Of a stretch of DNA of 64,000 nt, positions 1 through 9,690 are shown one piece after another (the first letter of the stretch is position 1; every line of letters starts with the position of its first letter). Source of the DNA: Azonexus sp. (GTDB lineage Bacteria > Pseudomonadota > Gammaproteobacteria > Burkholderiales > Rhodocyclaceae); the NCBI GenBank assembly GCA_017983615.1, contig JAGOBB010000006.1:87165-151164 (forward strand). Reading direction: 5' to 3'. The notes below the pieces were generated by a model that worked only from the letters and a program-made list of their open reading frames with translations, was not told the DNA's origin and made no database searches. The translations under genes and the position numbers were made by a program.

Positions 1-1
1 C

Positions 2-2422
2 CTGCTCTTTGCCGCGCTGGTCGTCGCCGTAACCGCCGTGACCGTGGTTGGCTTTTTTGCCGACCGCGTGCGCCATGGCCTGGAGCGCCAGGCCCGACAG
101 ATGCTGGGCGGCGATCTGGTGCTGGTCGCCGATCACGCGCTGCCCGAAACGCATGCCGGCGAGGCGCGCCGGCGAGGCCTGCAAATCGCCGAAACCCTCG
201 TTTTTCCGAGCATGGTCATTGGCGCCGGGCAGGCGCAGCTGGCCGACATCAAGGCGGTGACCGGCGGCTACCCCTTGCGCGGGCAACTGACAGCCATTGA
301 TGGCAACAAGGCCTCGTTCAACGGTCGCCCGCAGCCGGGCACGGTCTGGCTCGACGAGCGGCTGGCCAGCGCCCTCGATGCCGCGCCGGGCGACCGCGTG
401 ACGGTGGGTGCCCGGCAATTCGTCGTCGCCGCCATCCTGATCCAGGAGCCGGACCGGGGGATCAATTTTTTCAGCCTGGCACCGCGGCTGATGATGCACG
501 CCGACGATATCCCCGCCACCGGGCTGGTCCGCAACGGTTCGCGGATCAGCTACCGGCTGCTCGTCGCCGGCGAAGACCGGGCGGTGGCCGCCTATCGGCA
601 ATGGCTGGGCGACCGGTTGGCCCGCGGCGAACGCCTGGAGGAAGTCGGCAATGCCCGGCCCGAACTACGTTCGGCGCTGGATCGGGCCGAGCGCTTTCTT
701 GGTCTGGCAACGGTGCTGACTGTGGTCCTTGCCGCGGTGGCGGTCGCCATGGCCAGCCGCCGATACATGCAACGCCACCTCGATGCCTGCGCCGTGATGC
801 GCTGCCTGGGCATGACACACGGCCGGCTGCTGCGCCTGCACGCGGCGCTCTTTCTCTGGCTGGCGCTGCTGGGTGCGGGCGTCGGCAGCCTGCTCGGTTT
901 TGCCGCGCATTTTGTCCTGATCCGCTGGCTGAGCGCATTGCTGGCGATCGAACTGCCGTATCCGGGCTGGTTGCCGGTGGCGGCCGGATTCGGCGTCGCC
1001 GGTGTGCTGCTCTTTGGCTTCGTCATTCCGCCGCTGCTGCAACTGGCTCGCGTGCCGACCCTACGCGTGCTGCGCCGCGAACTCGGTCCGCCGCAACCCT
1101 TCCTGCTGGGCGGCTACACGCTCGGGCTTTGCCTGCTGGCCGGCCTGATCGTGCTGGTTTCCGGCAACCTGCGCCTTGGACTGCTGACGCTCGGCGGATT
1201 CATCGTCGCGCTCGGCGCGTTCTGGGGCTTTGCCCGGCTGGCCATCATGCTCGTCGGGCGTTGGCGGGGCGGGGCTGGTTTCGGCTGGCGGCAGGGGCTG
1301 GCGGGGCTGGCCCGGCATCCGGGCGCCAGTGCCGTGCAGGTAGTGGCGCTGGCCATCGGGCTGATGGCCATGTTGCTGCTAACGGTGACCCGGGCCGAAT
1401 TGCTCGATGCCTGGCAGAAGTCGCTGCCGGCCGATGCGCCGAACCGTTTTGCGATCAACATCCAGCCCGACCAGCGCGCCGCCGTCGAACAGGCGCTGAA
1501 CGCTGCCGGCATCCACAGCGAACTGCAGCCGATGGTCCGCGCCAGGCTGGTCGCCATCGGGGGCAAGGCGGTCGGTGCTGCCAGCTATCCCGACGACGAC
1601 AAGGCGCAGCGCCTGATCGAACGCGAATTCAACCTGTCGTGGCGCAGTGCCTTGCCCGAGGGAAATACGGTCAGCGCCGGCCACTGGTTTTCGTCCGGCG
1701 AGGCGGGGCAGGGGCTGGCTTCGGTCGAGGTTGGGCTCGCCGATACGCTGGGCATCCGGCTCGGCGACGAGCTGGTCTTCATGGCCGCCGGCGTCGAAAA
1801 ACGGCTGCGGGTAAGCAGCCTGCGCAAGCTCGCCTGGGATTCGATGCGCGTCAATTTCTTCGTGCTGGCGCCGCCCGGCATCCTCGACGATGCCCCAGCC
1901 AGCTACATCACCAGCTTCCACCTGCCGGCCGAACGGGCCGAAGCGGCGTCCGGGCTCGTCCGCCAGTTTCCCAACCTGACGCTGATCGACGTCGGTGCCA
2001 TCCTTGGTCAGTTGCAGTCGGTGATCGGCCAGGTCGCCGGTGCGGTGCAGTTCGTTTTTCTCTTTTCGCTGCTGGCCGGCGGCATTGTGCTGTATTCGGC
2101 CCTGCTGACAGCCTTCGACGAGCGACGCTACGAACTGGCCGTGATGCGCGCCCTCGGCGCCCAGCGGGCACAGCTACGCCAGGCATTGCTGGTCGAGCTG
2201 GCGCTTATCGGCGGGTTGGCCGGGCTGATTGCCGCCCTGGGCGCCATGGCGCTCGGCACGGTGGTCGGCCGCCAGGTGTTCGATCTGGATCTGGCCCTCC
2301 GGCCATGGTTGCCGGTGCTGTCGGCAGCGGGCGGGGCTGCGTTGGCGATTGCCGTCGGTTGGCTGGCGATACGCCGGCTGGTCGTCGTGCCGCCCCTGCT
2401 GGCGCTGCGCAACGGCGTCTAG
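2..2422 (+). CDS. FtsX-like ABC transporter permease (YbbP type), 5' end outside window
   Basis: The reading frame is open from base 2, so the start lies upstream of the window. The visible part is about 806 residues. It has the layout of YbbP-type permeases: an extracytoplasmic region, an FtsX-type membrane block after about 230 residues (VLAAVAVAMASRRYMQRHLD, then the MRCLG motif), a middle membrane block, a second extracytoplasmic region, and a final FtsX block whose RALGAQRAQLRQALLVE segment repeats the first. Members of this family pair with a LolD/YbbA-like ATPase, which would lie upstream. The substrate cannot be told from sequence. Inner membrane location is inferred from the hydrophobic segments. 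Confidence 0.85.
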   Translation: MLFAALVVAVTAVTVVGFFADRVRHGLERQARQMLGGDLVLVADHALPETHAGEARRRGLQIAETLVFPSMVIGAGQAQLADIKAVTGGYPLRGQLTAIDGNKASFNGRPQPGTVWLDERLASALDAAPGDRVTVGARQFVVAAILIQEPDRGINFFSLAPRLMMHADDIPATGLVRNGSRISYRLLVAGEDRAVAAYRQWLGDRLARGERLEEVGNARPELRSALDRAERFLGLATVLTVVLAAVAVAMASRRYMQRHLDACAVMRCLGMTHGRLLRLHAALFLWLALLGAGVGSLLGFAAHFVLIRWLSALLAIELPYPGWLPVAAGFGVAGVLLFGFVIPPLLQLARVPTLRVLRRELGPPQPFLLGGYTLGLCLLAGLIVLVSGNLRLGLLTLGGFIVALGAFWGFARLAIMLVGRWRGGAGFGWRQGLAGLARHPGASAVQVVALAIGLMAMLLLTVTRAELLDAWQKSLPADAPNRFAINIQPDQRAAVEQALNAAGIHSELQPMVRARLVAIGGKAVGAASYPDDDKAQRLIEREFNLSWRSALPEGNTVSAGHWFSSGEAGQGLASVEVGLADTLGIRLGDELVFMAAGVEKRLRVSSLRKLAWDSMRVNFFVLAPPGILDDAPASYITSFHLPAERAEAASGLVRQFPNLTLIDVGAILGQLQSVIGQVAGAVQFVFLFSLLAGGIVLYSALLTAFDERRYELAVMRALGAQRAQLRQALLVELALIGGLAGLIAALGAMALGTVVGRQVFDLDLALRPWLPVLSAAGGAALAIAVGWLAIRRLVVVPPLLALRNGV

Positions 2423-2817
2423 ATTTCCAGTTCTGTAACGTTCCGGCCGTCGCGGTAGTCGTGGCGCAGTGCTTTGCACAGTCCACGGATCAGCGGGAGG
2501 CCCAGACCGCCCAATGCTACGGTCGGCTCGTTTTTTGGGCCATTTTCAGAAAAATCGAAGGGCGGGGCTTCGTCCTCGTAGCGCGCGGCCAGCGCTTGCC
2601 CATTGCGGCCGACGGAAAGGCGGACGGAATGGTCGCTGTCGCCGCCGTAGCCGTGGCTGATCGTGTTGGTGAATAACTCCTCAATGACCAGTTGCAGGCG
2701 CTTCGCATCGTCTTCCGTGGCGCCCACTTCGGCGGCTGCGCGGGCGGTCGCCGCGAGCAGGCCGGGCAACTCGGAATAGCGTGCGTTGACGGAAATCTCC
2801 GTAAAATGACAGGACAT
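2419..2817 (-). CDS. RsbW-like anti-sigma regulatory ATPase (HATPase_c_2)
   Basis: About 132 residues with a GHKL ATPase fold. The N-box is in EELFTNTISHGYGGD and the glycine-rich box is GGLGLPLIRGL. No histidine-kinase phosphoacceptor domain is present. In this family such proteins bind an anti-sigma antagonist (STAS) or a sigma factor and phosphorylate the STAS serine. The STAS protein at 6949-7296 and the PP2C phosphatase at 3864-5993 would complete a partner-switching set. I chose the ATG at 2817 because the homologous part starts there; a longer frame reaches 2853 but would overlap the divergent gene start at 2839. The 3' end overlaps the permease stop by 4 bp, convergently. Repeat copy 1 of the dispersed motif lies inside the gene and encodes part of its C-terminal half. 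Confidence 0.8.
   Translation of the reverse strand: MSCHFTEISVNARYSELPGLLAATARAAAEVGATEDDAKRLQLVIEELFTNTISHGYGGDSDHSVRLSVGRNGQALAARYEDEAPPFDFSENGPKNEPTVALGGLGLPLIRGLCKALRHDYRDGRNVTELEI
2513..2550 (+). repeat. Dispersed uptake-signal-like motif, copy 1
   Basis: Exact core AATGCTACGGTC at 2513-2524, then six bases, a T tract at +19 to +24 and a second A/T tract (ATTTT) at +30 to +34. It lies within the RsbW-like gene and is antisense to it (sense peptide EPTVALG). Confidence 0.8.
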
Positions 2818-2838
2818 TGAATCGACTCGGGTTTTCTT

Positions 2839-3297
2839 ATGATTAAAACACACTGGGCTGCCCTTTGCGTGCTGGCGGCCACCATCGCCCCGGGGATGGC
2901 CGCCGCCGGCGACGCTGCCGGCATGGTCAAGGTCGTCAAAGGGACGGTCAGTATCGAGCGGGACGGGAAGCGGCAGGCGGCAGGCGTCGGCATGCCGGTC
3001 GAGGTCGCCGACCGCATCCGGACGGGGACCGACGGCTCGGTGGGCGTCACGCTGCGCGACAACACCCTGCTGTCGGCCGGGCCAAATTCACTGGTCGTGA
3101 TCGACAAGTTCGCCTTCGACAACGCCACGCAGGACGGCCACATGTCGGTCGGCATCCGCCGCGGCACGCTGTCCGTCGCCTCGGGAAAGATCGCCAAGCG
3201 GACCCCGGAATCGGTCGATTTCCACACGCCGACCTCGGTGCTCGGCGTACGCGGTACCGAGTTTGTCGTCGAAGTGGCGGGAGATCGCGATGAATAG
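2839..3297 (+). CDS. Secreted FecR-domain protein
   Basis: A 152-residue protein. Residues 1 to about 23 form a signal peptide (hydrophobic core CVLAATIAPGMAAAG). The rest is a FecR domain: VKVVKGTVSIERDGK, a DRIRTG turn, RRGTLSV, then the closing TPTSVLGVRGTEFVVEV motif. Here the domain is free-standing and periplasmic, unlike the membrane-anchored sigma regulator FecR. Its stop overlaps the start of the next gene (ATG at 3290) by 8 bp, so the two are translationally coupled. Stand-alone FecR proteins are often found near CHASE2 sensors, as here. The ligand is unknown. Confidence 0.85.
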   Translation: MIKTHWAALCVLAATIAPGMAAAGDAAGMVKVVKGTVSIERDGKRQAAGVGMPVEVADRIRTGTDGSVGVTLRDNTLLSAGPNSLVVIDKFAFDNATQDGHMSVGIRRGTLSVASGKIAKRTPESVDFHTPTSVLGVRGTEFVVEVAGDRDE

Positions 3298-3877
3298 GCT
3301 CAAGCTCTCACTGGCGCTGGCCGGGTTGCTCGTTCTCGCCGGCTGCACGACCGAGCGCGTAGTGCTGCTGCCGTCGGCCGATGGCACACGCAGCGCCGTC
3401 GTCGTCCGCGATGCCAAGGGCGAAGTGTCGCTCGACAAGCCCTACGCGGCGGTCAAGCGCAGCCTGGATGCCAACACCGGCTACCAGTCGTCGCCCGACG
3501 AGGTCAAGGCGCGTTTTGCCGGCGCCCTGGCTGCCCAGCCGGCCCGTCCGGCCAGCTACGTGCTGTATTTCGAAGCCGGCGGCAATGTGCTGACGCCGGA
3601 ATCGCAGGCGGCATTGACCACTATCCGCCAGGAAATTGCCGAACGGGCCGCCTCGGAAGTCATGGTCATCGGCCATACCGACCGTGTCGGCAGCGTCGAG
3701 GGCAACGACAGACTATCGCTGCAGCGGGCCGAGGGCCTGCGCGACCTGCTGGTCGAGTCGGGCGTGCCAGCCGAAAAGATGGAAGCCGTTGGCCGCGGCG
3801 AGCGCGATCCGCTGGTGCCTACCGCGGACGAGGTGGACGAACCGAAGAACCGGCGCGTCGAGATCAGCGTGCGATAG
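3290..3877 (+). CDS. OmpA-family outer-membrane lipoprotein
   Basis: 195 residues from the ATG at 3290. A lipoprotein signal (lipobox LAGC, Cys about residue 18) is followed by a linker and an OmpA C-terminal domain: VLYFEAGGNVLTPES, then VMVIGHTDRVGS, LSLQRAEGLRD and the closing NRRVEISVR. The HTD and NRRVE motifs are the peptidoglycan-binding signature. It likely tethers the outer membrane to peptidoglycan. A longer frame from 3263 exists, but only the 3290 start gives a clean signal peptide. It is coupled to the FecR gene and its 3' end overlaps the convergent CHASE2 gene by 14 bp. Confidence 0.88.
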   Translation: MNRLKLSLALAGLLVLAGCTTERVVLLPSADGTRSAVVVRDAKGEVSLDKPYAAVKRSLDANTGYQSSPDEVKARFAGALAAQPARPASYVLYFEAGGNVLTPESQAALTTIRQEIAERAASEVMVIGHTDRVGSVEGNDRLSLQRAEGLRDLLVESGVPAEKMEAVGRGERDPLVPTADEVDEPKNRRVEISVR

Positions 3878-5993
3878 GTCCGCACCAGCGCATCAAAAGC
3901 ACGGTCAGGTCGTCCGCTGCCGGCTGGCCTGCCTCGAAGCGCCGTACGCTGTCGCGCAACGCGTCAGCGGCATCCTGCAGGCTACTCGTCGCCGGAATCT
4001 CGGCCAGGCAGTCCAGCAGACGGTCGCTGCCAAACAGCTTGGTACCGTTCATGGCTTCGGTCACGCCATCGGTGAACAGGCAAAGCAGGTCGCCGGGCTG
4101 CAACTGCGTCCGCGCGGCGACATAGGGGTAGCTGCCGGCGGCACAAAGCGGCGGGCCGGCAATGGCTTGCGTGTCGATCCGCGACAGGCTGCCCTGGCGG
4201 CGCAGGATAGGCGCATCGTGGCCGGCGCAGACGTATTCCATGGTCCCGTCTTCGACATCGATGACGGCGATGAAGGCGGTGACGAACAGGTATTCCGGGT
4301 TTTCGCGGTTCAGCTCGGCCTCGATGTCGCGCAGGGCCAGACCGAGGTCGGCGTGACGACGGGTCAGCGTGCCGGTCAGGGTTTTCGAGATGGCCATGAA
4401 CAGGCTGGCCGGCACGCCCTTACCGGACACATCGCCGATCGCCAGGCAGAGCCGCCGCTCGTCGAGCATGAAGCAGTCGTAGTAGTCGCCGCCAACGGCA
4501 CGCGCCGGTTCGAGCAGGGCGGCGACCGAAAAGCGGCTTTCGCCTGCAAACAGCGTTGCCGGATCGGGTAGCAGGCCCATCTGGATGCGCCGGGCCGCAT
4601 CGAGTTCGCCGTTGATCCGGGCGGCCTCTTCGCGGCTCGCCTGCAGTTGCCGCTCCGCTTCGCGGCGCTGGCTGTCGGCGGCAATCAACGTGTTGCCGAG
4701 CAGTGAAATAAAGACCGGGCTGAGCAGCAGCAGTTGCGACGCGCCGTCGAACAGCCAGCGACCGGCCAGGAAGGCGAGGTGTCCGCCGGCCAGGATCAAC
4801 AAGGTGACCGCGGCGAAGCTGAGCACTGCGTAGCGCCGCGCCCGCAGCGCCGGAATCGTCGCGATCAGCAGCAACCCGCCCATCAGCAGCGTGGCCATTT
4901 CCAGGCGCGGCATCCAGTACGGACGCCGTAGCGCCTGGCCAGCCAGCGCGCTTTCGATGACCTGGACGTGGATGTCGATCCCGGGCAGGCTTTCGCCGCG
5001 CGGCGTGACGATGCGGTCCTGCAAGCCGGTGCTGTTAAAGCCGATGATCACGAAGCGCGAGCGAAAGAATTCGGGCGGATGAACGCCGGCCAGCACATCG
5101 GCGGCTGACAGGTAGTAGCTGGAACTGGCCTTGCCGAAATGCAACAGCAACTCTCCGTTGGCCTGGGTCGGCAGGCGGTAGTCGCCGATGCGGATCGCGG
5201 TCATGCCTTCCGGCCCGCCTTCGGTGACGACGGTGCCACCTTCGCCCAGAGCCTGGCGCAGCATTTCCAGCGGCAGGGACAGGAAAGGCAGGTCGTTGAT
5301 CAGGGCCAGCGTCGGCACTCGACGCAGGACGCCACGCTCGCTGTTTGCCTGCAGCGGGCCCGGGCTGGCGTTGATCAGCCCTTCGCCGGCAGCGGCCTGT
5401 TCGAGCAGCGGGCGGCTGGCCAGGGCAGCGGCGAAGCGGGGGAGGTCGCGGCCGCTCCCGGTCTCCTGATTGAAGGCGGGCAAGGGGCGAGCCGGTTGTG
5501 TCGAGCCTGGTAGAGGATTGCTCAGGCCGACAACGGCGAGGACGGCCGGCGGGCCGGCCAGTGCCCTGGCCAGTTGGCGGTCGGGATCTGGCAGGCTCGC
5601 GATGCTTGCCGCGGGCAGTTCGGGATAGCGCGCGGCCAGCACTTCCGGGCTGTAGCGGTCGCGCTCGGCAAAAACGACATCGATACCCAGCGCCAGCGGC
5701 TTGCCGGCCTGGATGCGATCCACCAGCCGTCCGAGCAGGTCGCGCGACCATGGCCACTGGCCGTGCTTGACCAGGCTCTGGCTGTCGATGCCGACGACGA
5801 TGACCGGTTCGCTGTCGCGCTGACGCGGCATCAGGCGCTGATAGAGGTCGAACTGGGTTTCGCGGACGCTGAGCAGCGGCGTGTTGTCGATGCCGTTGAG
5901 GATCAGGGCGGCGATGACCAGCAGGAGCAGCGGCAAGGCCCGGCCGCGTCCGGCACGGAACACGGCGAGGGCTGGTCCGCTCGGCTTGCTCAC
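3864..5993 (-). CDS. CHASE2 sensor with PP2C/SpoIIE phosphatase output
   Basis: 709 residues. One N-terminal membrane segment (about 18-32) is followed by an extracytoplasmic CHASE2 domain (about 40-355), three membrane segments (about 365-445), a short coiled coil and a cytoplasmic PP2C/SpoIIE domain (about 485-700). Metal-binding aspartates are visible in VGGDYYD, AIGDVSGKG and FTDGVTEA. The family dephosphorylates STAS-domain anti-sigma antagonists. Downstream and overlapping by 4 bp is the MBL hydrolase gene, whose own start overlaps the STAS gene, so STAS-MBL-CHASE2/PP2C form one operon read leftwards. It presumably converts an envelope signal into dephosphorylation of the STAS partner. 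Confidence 0.9.
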   Translation of the reverse strand: MSKPSGPALAVFRAGRGRALPLLLLVIAALILNGIDNTPLLSVRETQFDLYQRLMPRQRDSEPVIVVGIDSQSLVKHGQWPWSRDLLGRLVDRIQAGKPLALGIDVVFAERDRYSPEVLAARYPELPAASIASLPDPDRQLARALAGPPAVLAVVGLSNPLPGSTQPARPLPAFNQETGSGRDLPRFAAALASRPLLEQAAAGEGLINASPGPLQANSERGVLRRVPTLALINDLPFLSLPLEMLRQALGEGGTVVTEGGPEGMTAIRIGDYRLPTQANGELLLHFGKASSSYYLSAADVLAGVHPPEFFRSRFVIIGFNSTGLQDRIVTPRGESLPGIDIHVQVIESALAGQALRRPYWMPRLEMATLLMGGLLLIATIPALRARRYAVLSFAAVTLLILAGGHLAFLAGRWLFDGASQLLLLSPVFISLLGNTLIAADSQRREAERQLQASREEAARINGELDAARRIQMGLLPDPATLFAGESRFSVAALLEPARAVGGDYYDCFMLDERRLCLAIGDVSGKGVPASLFMAISKTLTGTLTRRHADLGLALRDIEAELNRENPEYLFVTAFIAVIDVEDGTMEYVCAGHDAPILRRQGSLSRIDTQAIAGPPLCAAGSYPYVAARTQLQPGDLLCLFTDGVTEAMNGTKLFGSDRLLDCLAEIPATSSLQDAADALRDSVRRFEAGQPAADDLTVLLMRWCGPIAR

Positions 5994-6952
5994 AGTTCGA
6001 TGGTCAGGCCGTCGTAGGCGGAAATGATTTCGAGCGGCGCCCGGCTGCCCCGGGTGATCTGTTCCAGGCGCCGGGTTTCGGCGACCAGCCGCGACAGCTG
6101 CTTGTCGTCATGGACCGGCTCATGGTGAAACAGGGCCAGCCGCCGGGCCGCAGCCGCCTGGCAGAGCTCGACGCCGACGACGTTGCTCGAATGGCCCCAG
6201 TCGGCCTTGACCGAGACCGCCTCGGCCAGCGAATACATGGCGTCGAAAATGACCAGATCGGCCTTGGCGAAGAAGGCGACGAATTCGTCGTGTTCGGCCG
6301 GGTCGTCGAGCCGGTGTTCGGAGTCGGTCGAGTAAACGACGGTGCGCTCCAGGCTTTCGAAGCGGTAGCCGTAGGAGTCCCCGGCGTGCAGTTGCTTTTT
6401 TGGCGTGACATTGATGCCGGCAATGTAATGCGGCTTGTCCGGTGTCATCAGGTCGAATTCGATGCGGGCGCCGGCCTGGGCGTAGTCGACCGGAAAACTG
6501 GGTGCGCGCATCTGGAGGCGAATCGATTCTTCCAGTTGCTGATGGCAGCCGTGGATGACAATGCGGTTGCCGGGGATGTACATGGGCGCGAAATACGGAA
6601 AGCCCATCAGGTGATCCCAGTGCAGGTGGGAAATGAAGATGTGGTAGGTCTGCGGGGCCGGTACGCCGTATTTGGCGATTTTGGCCTGACCGAGCGGACG
6701 GGCGCCGCTGCCCATGTCGCAGATGAAATGCTCGGGGCTGTCGCCGACGATCTCGACGCAGGCCGAGTTGCCGCCGAAGGTGCCATTGGTGGCGAAGGGG
6801 AGCTGGTCGACAAATTCGTCGAGTGCCTGGCGGGTTTTGAAGGTCTTGCCGTTGGCTGCGGTCAGTGCGGAGACGATCTTTTCGCGAACGTCGCGGTGGG
6901 TCAGCGCCACCGGCAGGGAACCGCGCGTTCCCCAGAAAACGACCCGGTTCAT
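5990..6952 (-). CDS. MBL-fold metallohydrolase
   Basis: 320 residues of metallo-beta-lactamase fold. The metal motif HxHxDH is FISHLHWDHLMGFPYF near residue 110. Further metal-ligand candidates are in STDSEH, DAMYS and WGHSS. The N-terminus VVFWGTRGSLPV is typical of a sub-group related to PhnP and class III phosphodiesterases; the substrate is not predictable. It overlaps both neighbours by 4 bp (ATGA-type junctions), so it is expressed with the STAS protein and the PP2C sensor and probably works in the same signalling path. A cyclic-nucleotide or phosphodiester substrate is a guess only. Confidence 0.82.
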   Translation of the reverse strand: MNRVVFWGTRGSLPVALTHRDVREKIVSALTAANGKTFKTRQALDEFVDQLPFATNGTFGGNSACVEIVGDSPEHFICDMGSGARPLGQAKIAKYGVPAPQTYHIFISHLHWDHLMGFPYFAPMYIPGNRIVIHGCHQQLEESIRLQMRAPSFPVDYAQAGARIEFDLMTPDKPHYIAGINVTPKKQLHAGDSYGYRFESLERTVVYSTDSEHRLDDPAEHDEFVAFFAKADLVIFDAMYSLAEAVSVKADWGHSSNVVGVELCQAAAARRLALFHHEPVHDDKQLSRLVAETRRLEQITRGSRAPLEIISAYDGLTIEL

Positions 6953-7296
6953 GCGCCGAGAACCTTGCAGGCGCTATCCACGGAGGCGTAACAGGGAACG
7001 ATCAGGTTGAAGCGGCTGATCGCGAACACTTCCTGAACCAGCGGCTGCAGCGAAGCGATGGCAAAGGCACCCATCTGGGCCTTGGCGCGGCGCGAGGCCA
7101 TCATCAGCACGCGCAGGCCGGCGCTGCTGATGTAATCGACGCCGGAAAAATCGAGCAGGACCGGCGGATGCCCCTGGGCACACTGATCGAGCAGGGGATT
7201 GAGCGCATTTGTGAACTCTTCGCTCGCCGTGTGGTCAATGCGACCGCTGACTGAAACAATCAGGACGCCAGCCTGTTCGCGTGTGGGAAGAATCAT
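6949..7296 (-). CDS. STAS-domain anti-sigma factor antagonist (RsbV/SpoIIAA-like)
   Basis: 115 residues from the ATG at 7296. The frame is open to 7356, but the preceding 20 residues do not fit the family. The STAS fold starts at VLIVSVSGRIDHT, and the switch segment DYISSAGLRVL carries the serine that RsbW-like kinases phosphorylate. It is the first gene of the STAS-MBL-CHASE2/PP2C operon. The RsbW-like kinase at 2419-2817 is the likely partner. No dedicated sigma factor gene is visible nearby, so the final target may not be a sigma factor. Confidence 0.85.
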   Translation of the reverse strand: MILPTREQAGVLIVSVSGRIDHTASEEFTNALNPLLDQCAQGHPPVLLDFSGVDYISSAGLRVLMMASRRAKAQMGAFAIASLQPLVQEVFAISRFNLIVPCYASVDSACKVLGA

Positions 7297-7372
7297 TGTC
7301 GCGTACGGGATAGGGGTGTTTTGGAAGCGGCAAGTATGCCATGCCGGTCGGCCCACTCGGGTAAAATAGTGT

Positions 7373-9547
7373 ATGAATTCGAATCAGCAGTCTGTCAGTC
7401 AAATGCCGCGTCCGCTCTTTGGTTATCGCAAATTCTGGGCGCACCGCTTTGGCCCGGCGCCCTTCCTGCCCATGTCACGTGCCGAAATGGAGGCGCTAGG
7501 CTGGGATTCGTGCGACATCGTCCTGGTTACCGGCGATGCCTACATCGACCATCCGAGTTTCGGTATGGCCTTGATCGGCCGCCTTCTCGAAGCCCAGGGC
7601 TTCCGCGTCGGGATCATCTGCCAGCCGGACTGGAATTCGGCCGCGGATTTCAAGAAGCTGGGCAAGCCCAACCTGTTCTACGGCGTCACTGCCGGCAACA
7701 TGGATTCGATGGTCAACCGCTACACGGCCGACCGCAAGATCCGCTCCGACGACGCCTATACGCCGAACGGCGAACCGAACAAGCGGCCGGATCGTACCGT
7801 CACCGTCTATGCCCAGCGTTGCCGCGAGGCTTTTCCGGGCGCCGCCGTGATTATTGGCTCCATCGAAGCCAGTCTGCGCCGCATCGCGCACTACGACTAC
7901 TGGTCGGACAAGGTGCGCCGTTCGGTCCTGCCCGATTCGAAGGCCGATCTGCTGGTCTTCGGCAACGCCGAACGGGCCATTGTTGAAGTGGCACACCGAC
8001 TGGCCAAGGGCGAGAAGATCGGTGATATCCGCGACCTGAAAGGCACGGCCTTCATGGCCTCGCCAGGCTGGTTGCCGTCGGATGACTGGGAAGCCATGGA
8101 CTCGACCTCGGTCGACACCCCGGGGCCGCTGGTCAAGCATGCCGATCCGTATGCCATGGAAAATGGCCCCGCCCAGGCACCGACCGTAGCATTGCCCGGC
8201 GAACACGCCGTACGCATCGTTTCCCGCGAGGAACGCCTGGCCGCGCGGCGCGACCGCCGGGCACACACGGTCATCCGCCTGCCGTCCTACGAGCAGGTTG
8301 TGGCCGACCCGGTGCTCTACGCCCACGCCTCGCGCACCTTCCACCTCGAATCCAATCCCGGCAATGCCCGGGCGCTGGTTCAGGCCCACGGCGAACGCGA
8401 CGTCTGGCTGAATCCGCCGCCGATCCCGCTGACCACTGAAGAACTCGATGCGGTCTACGAACTGCCCTATGCCCGACGGCCGCATCCGGCCTACGGCGAA
8501 GCGAAGATTCCCGCCTGGGAGATGATCCGTTTCTCGGTGAACATCATGCGCGGCTGTTTCGGCGGCTGCACCTTCTGTTCGATCACAGAGCACGAGGGGC
8601 GCATCATCCAGAGCCGTTCGGAAGATTCGGTGATCCGCGAAATCGAGGAAATGCGCGACAAGACGCCGGGCTTCACCGGTGTCGTCTCCGACCTCGGCGG
8701 CCCGACAGCCAACATGTTCCACCTCAAGTGCAAGGACGAGAAGATCGAATCGGCCTGCCGGCGTTTGTCCTGCGTCTATCCGGACATCTGCGAGAACATG
8801 AATACCGACCACTCGAAGCTGATCTCGCTGTACCGCAAGGCGCGTTCGCTGAAGGGGGTCAAGAAGGTGCTGATCGGCTCCGGGTTGCGCTACGACCTCG
8901 CCGTGCGCTCTCCCGAATACATCAAGGAACTGGTCACCCACCACGTTGGCGGCTATCTGAAAATCGCGCCGGAACATACCGAGGAGGGTGTGCTCTCCAA
9001 GATGATGAAGCCCGGCATCGGCTCTTATGACCGCTTCAAGCAATTATTCGACCGTTTTTCGCGCGAGGCCGGCAAGGAGCAATACCTGATCCCGTACTTC
9101 ATCGCAGCCCATCCGGGGACAACCGACGAGGACATGCTCAACCTGGCGCTGTGGCTGAAGAAGAACAATTTCCGGCTCGACCAGGTGCAAACCTTCATCC
9201 CGACCCCGATGGCGATGGCAACGACGATGTACCACAGCGAGCGCAATCCGCTGCGCAAGGTCAATCGCAGTAGCGAACACGTCGGGGCCGTGCGCAACGG
9301 CCGCCAGCGCAAGCTGCAGAAGGCGTTCCTGCGCTATCACGATCCGGCCAACTGGCCGCTACTGCGCGAGGCGCTGAAGGAAATGGGCCGGGCCGACCTG
9401 ATCGGCAACGGCAAGAAGCAGCTGATTCCGGCGTGGCAACCTGCAGGGACGGGCGGTGCATCGGCCCCGACGCGAACACCGGTGCGGCGCAGTACCCCCC
9501 CGCTGCGCGGTGCGCCGGTCCGGCGTACGAGGCCCTCCGGGAAGTAG
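7373..9547 (+). CDS. YgiQ family radical SAM protein
   Basis: 724 residues, the usual size for YgiQ/UPF0313. The conserved N-terminus ([19 protein letters not shown]) precedes the radical SAM core with the cluster-binding CFGGCTFC near residues 394-401, followed by [14 protein letters not shown] and LGGPTANM. The C-terminal tail (about 690-724) is proline/arginine rich and probably disordered. The reaction is unknown. A variable hydrophilic insert at about residues 225-290 contains copy 2 of the dispersed motif. The gene is divergent from the STAS operon with a 76-bp gap. Confidence 0.9.
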   Translation: MNSNQQSVSQMPRPLFGYRKFWAHRFGPAPFLPMSRAEMEALGWDSCDIVLVTGDAYIDHPSFGMALIGRLLEAQGFRVGIICQPDWNSAADFKKLGKPNLFYGVTAGNMDSMVNRYTADRKIRSDDAYTPNGEPNKRPDRTVTVYAQRCREAFPGAAVIIGSIEASLRRIAHYDYWSDKVRRSVLPDSKADLLVFGNAERAIVEVAHRLAKGEKIGDIRDLKGTAFMASPGWLPSDDWEAMDSTSVDTPGPLVKHADPYAMENGPAQAPTVALPGEHAVRIVSREERLAARRDRRAHTVIRLPSYEQVVADPVLYAHASRTFHLESNPGNARALVQAHGERDVWLNPPPIPLTTEELDAVYELPYARRPHPAYGEAKIPAWEMIRFSVNIMRGCFGGCTFCSITEHEGRIIQSRSEDSVIREIEEMRDKTPGFTGVVSDLGGPTANMFHLKCKDEKIESACRRLSCVYPDICENMNTDHSKLISLYRKARSLKGVKKVLIGSGLRYDLAVRSPEYIKELVTHHVGGYLKIAPEHTEEGVLSKMMKPGIGSYDRFKQLFDRFSREAGKEQYLIPYFIAAHPGTTDEDMLNLALWLKKNNFRLDQVQTFIPTPMAMATTMYHSERNPLRKVNRSSEHVGAVRNGRQRKLQKAFLRYHDPANWPLLREALKEMGRADLIGNGKKQLIPAWQPAGTGGASAPTRTPVRRSTPPLRGAPVRRTRPSGK
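8156..8193 (-). repeat. Dispersed uptake-signal-like motif, copy 2
   Basis: Exact core (reverse strand) at 8182-8193. The first tract position is GC-rich in this copy; the second A/T tract (ATTTT) is at +30 to +34. It lies inside the YgiQ gene, encoding APTVALPG in a variable insert. Confidence 0.75.
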
Positions 9548-9690
9548 CTACACGGTAATTTGACGGGGCAGGAGCAGTGACGATACCCTGCCGGTATATA
9601 TCGTTGTTTTCGACAATCCGGGCGCCATTGATGCCCTGATTGACCCCGTTGAACGGCAGTGCCGCGCATGGCCGGATAGCTGGAGTTCAG

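Noticed and set aside
601-2676. Long rightward frame of 691 codons
   Set aside because: It overlaps the FtsX permease in another frame and has Arg/Gly/Ala-rich composition typical of a GC-rich shadow.
7496-9043. 515-codon leftward frame
   Set aside because: Antisense to the ygiQ gene, no domain recognisable.
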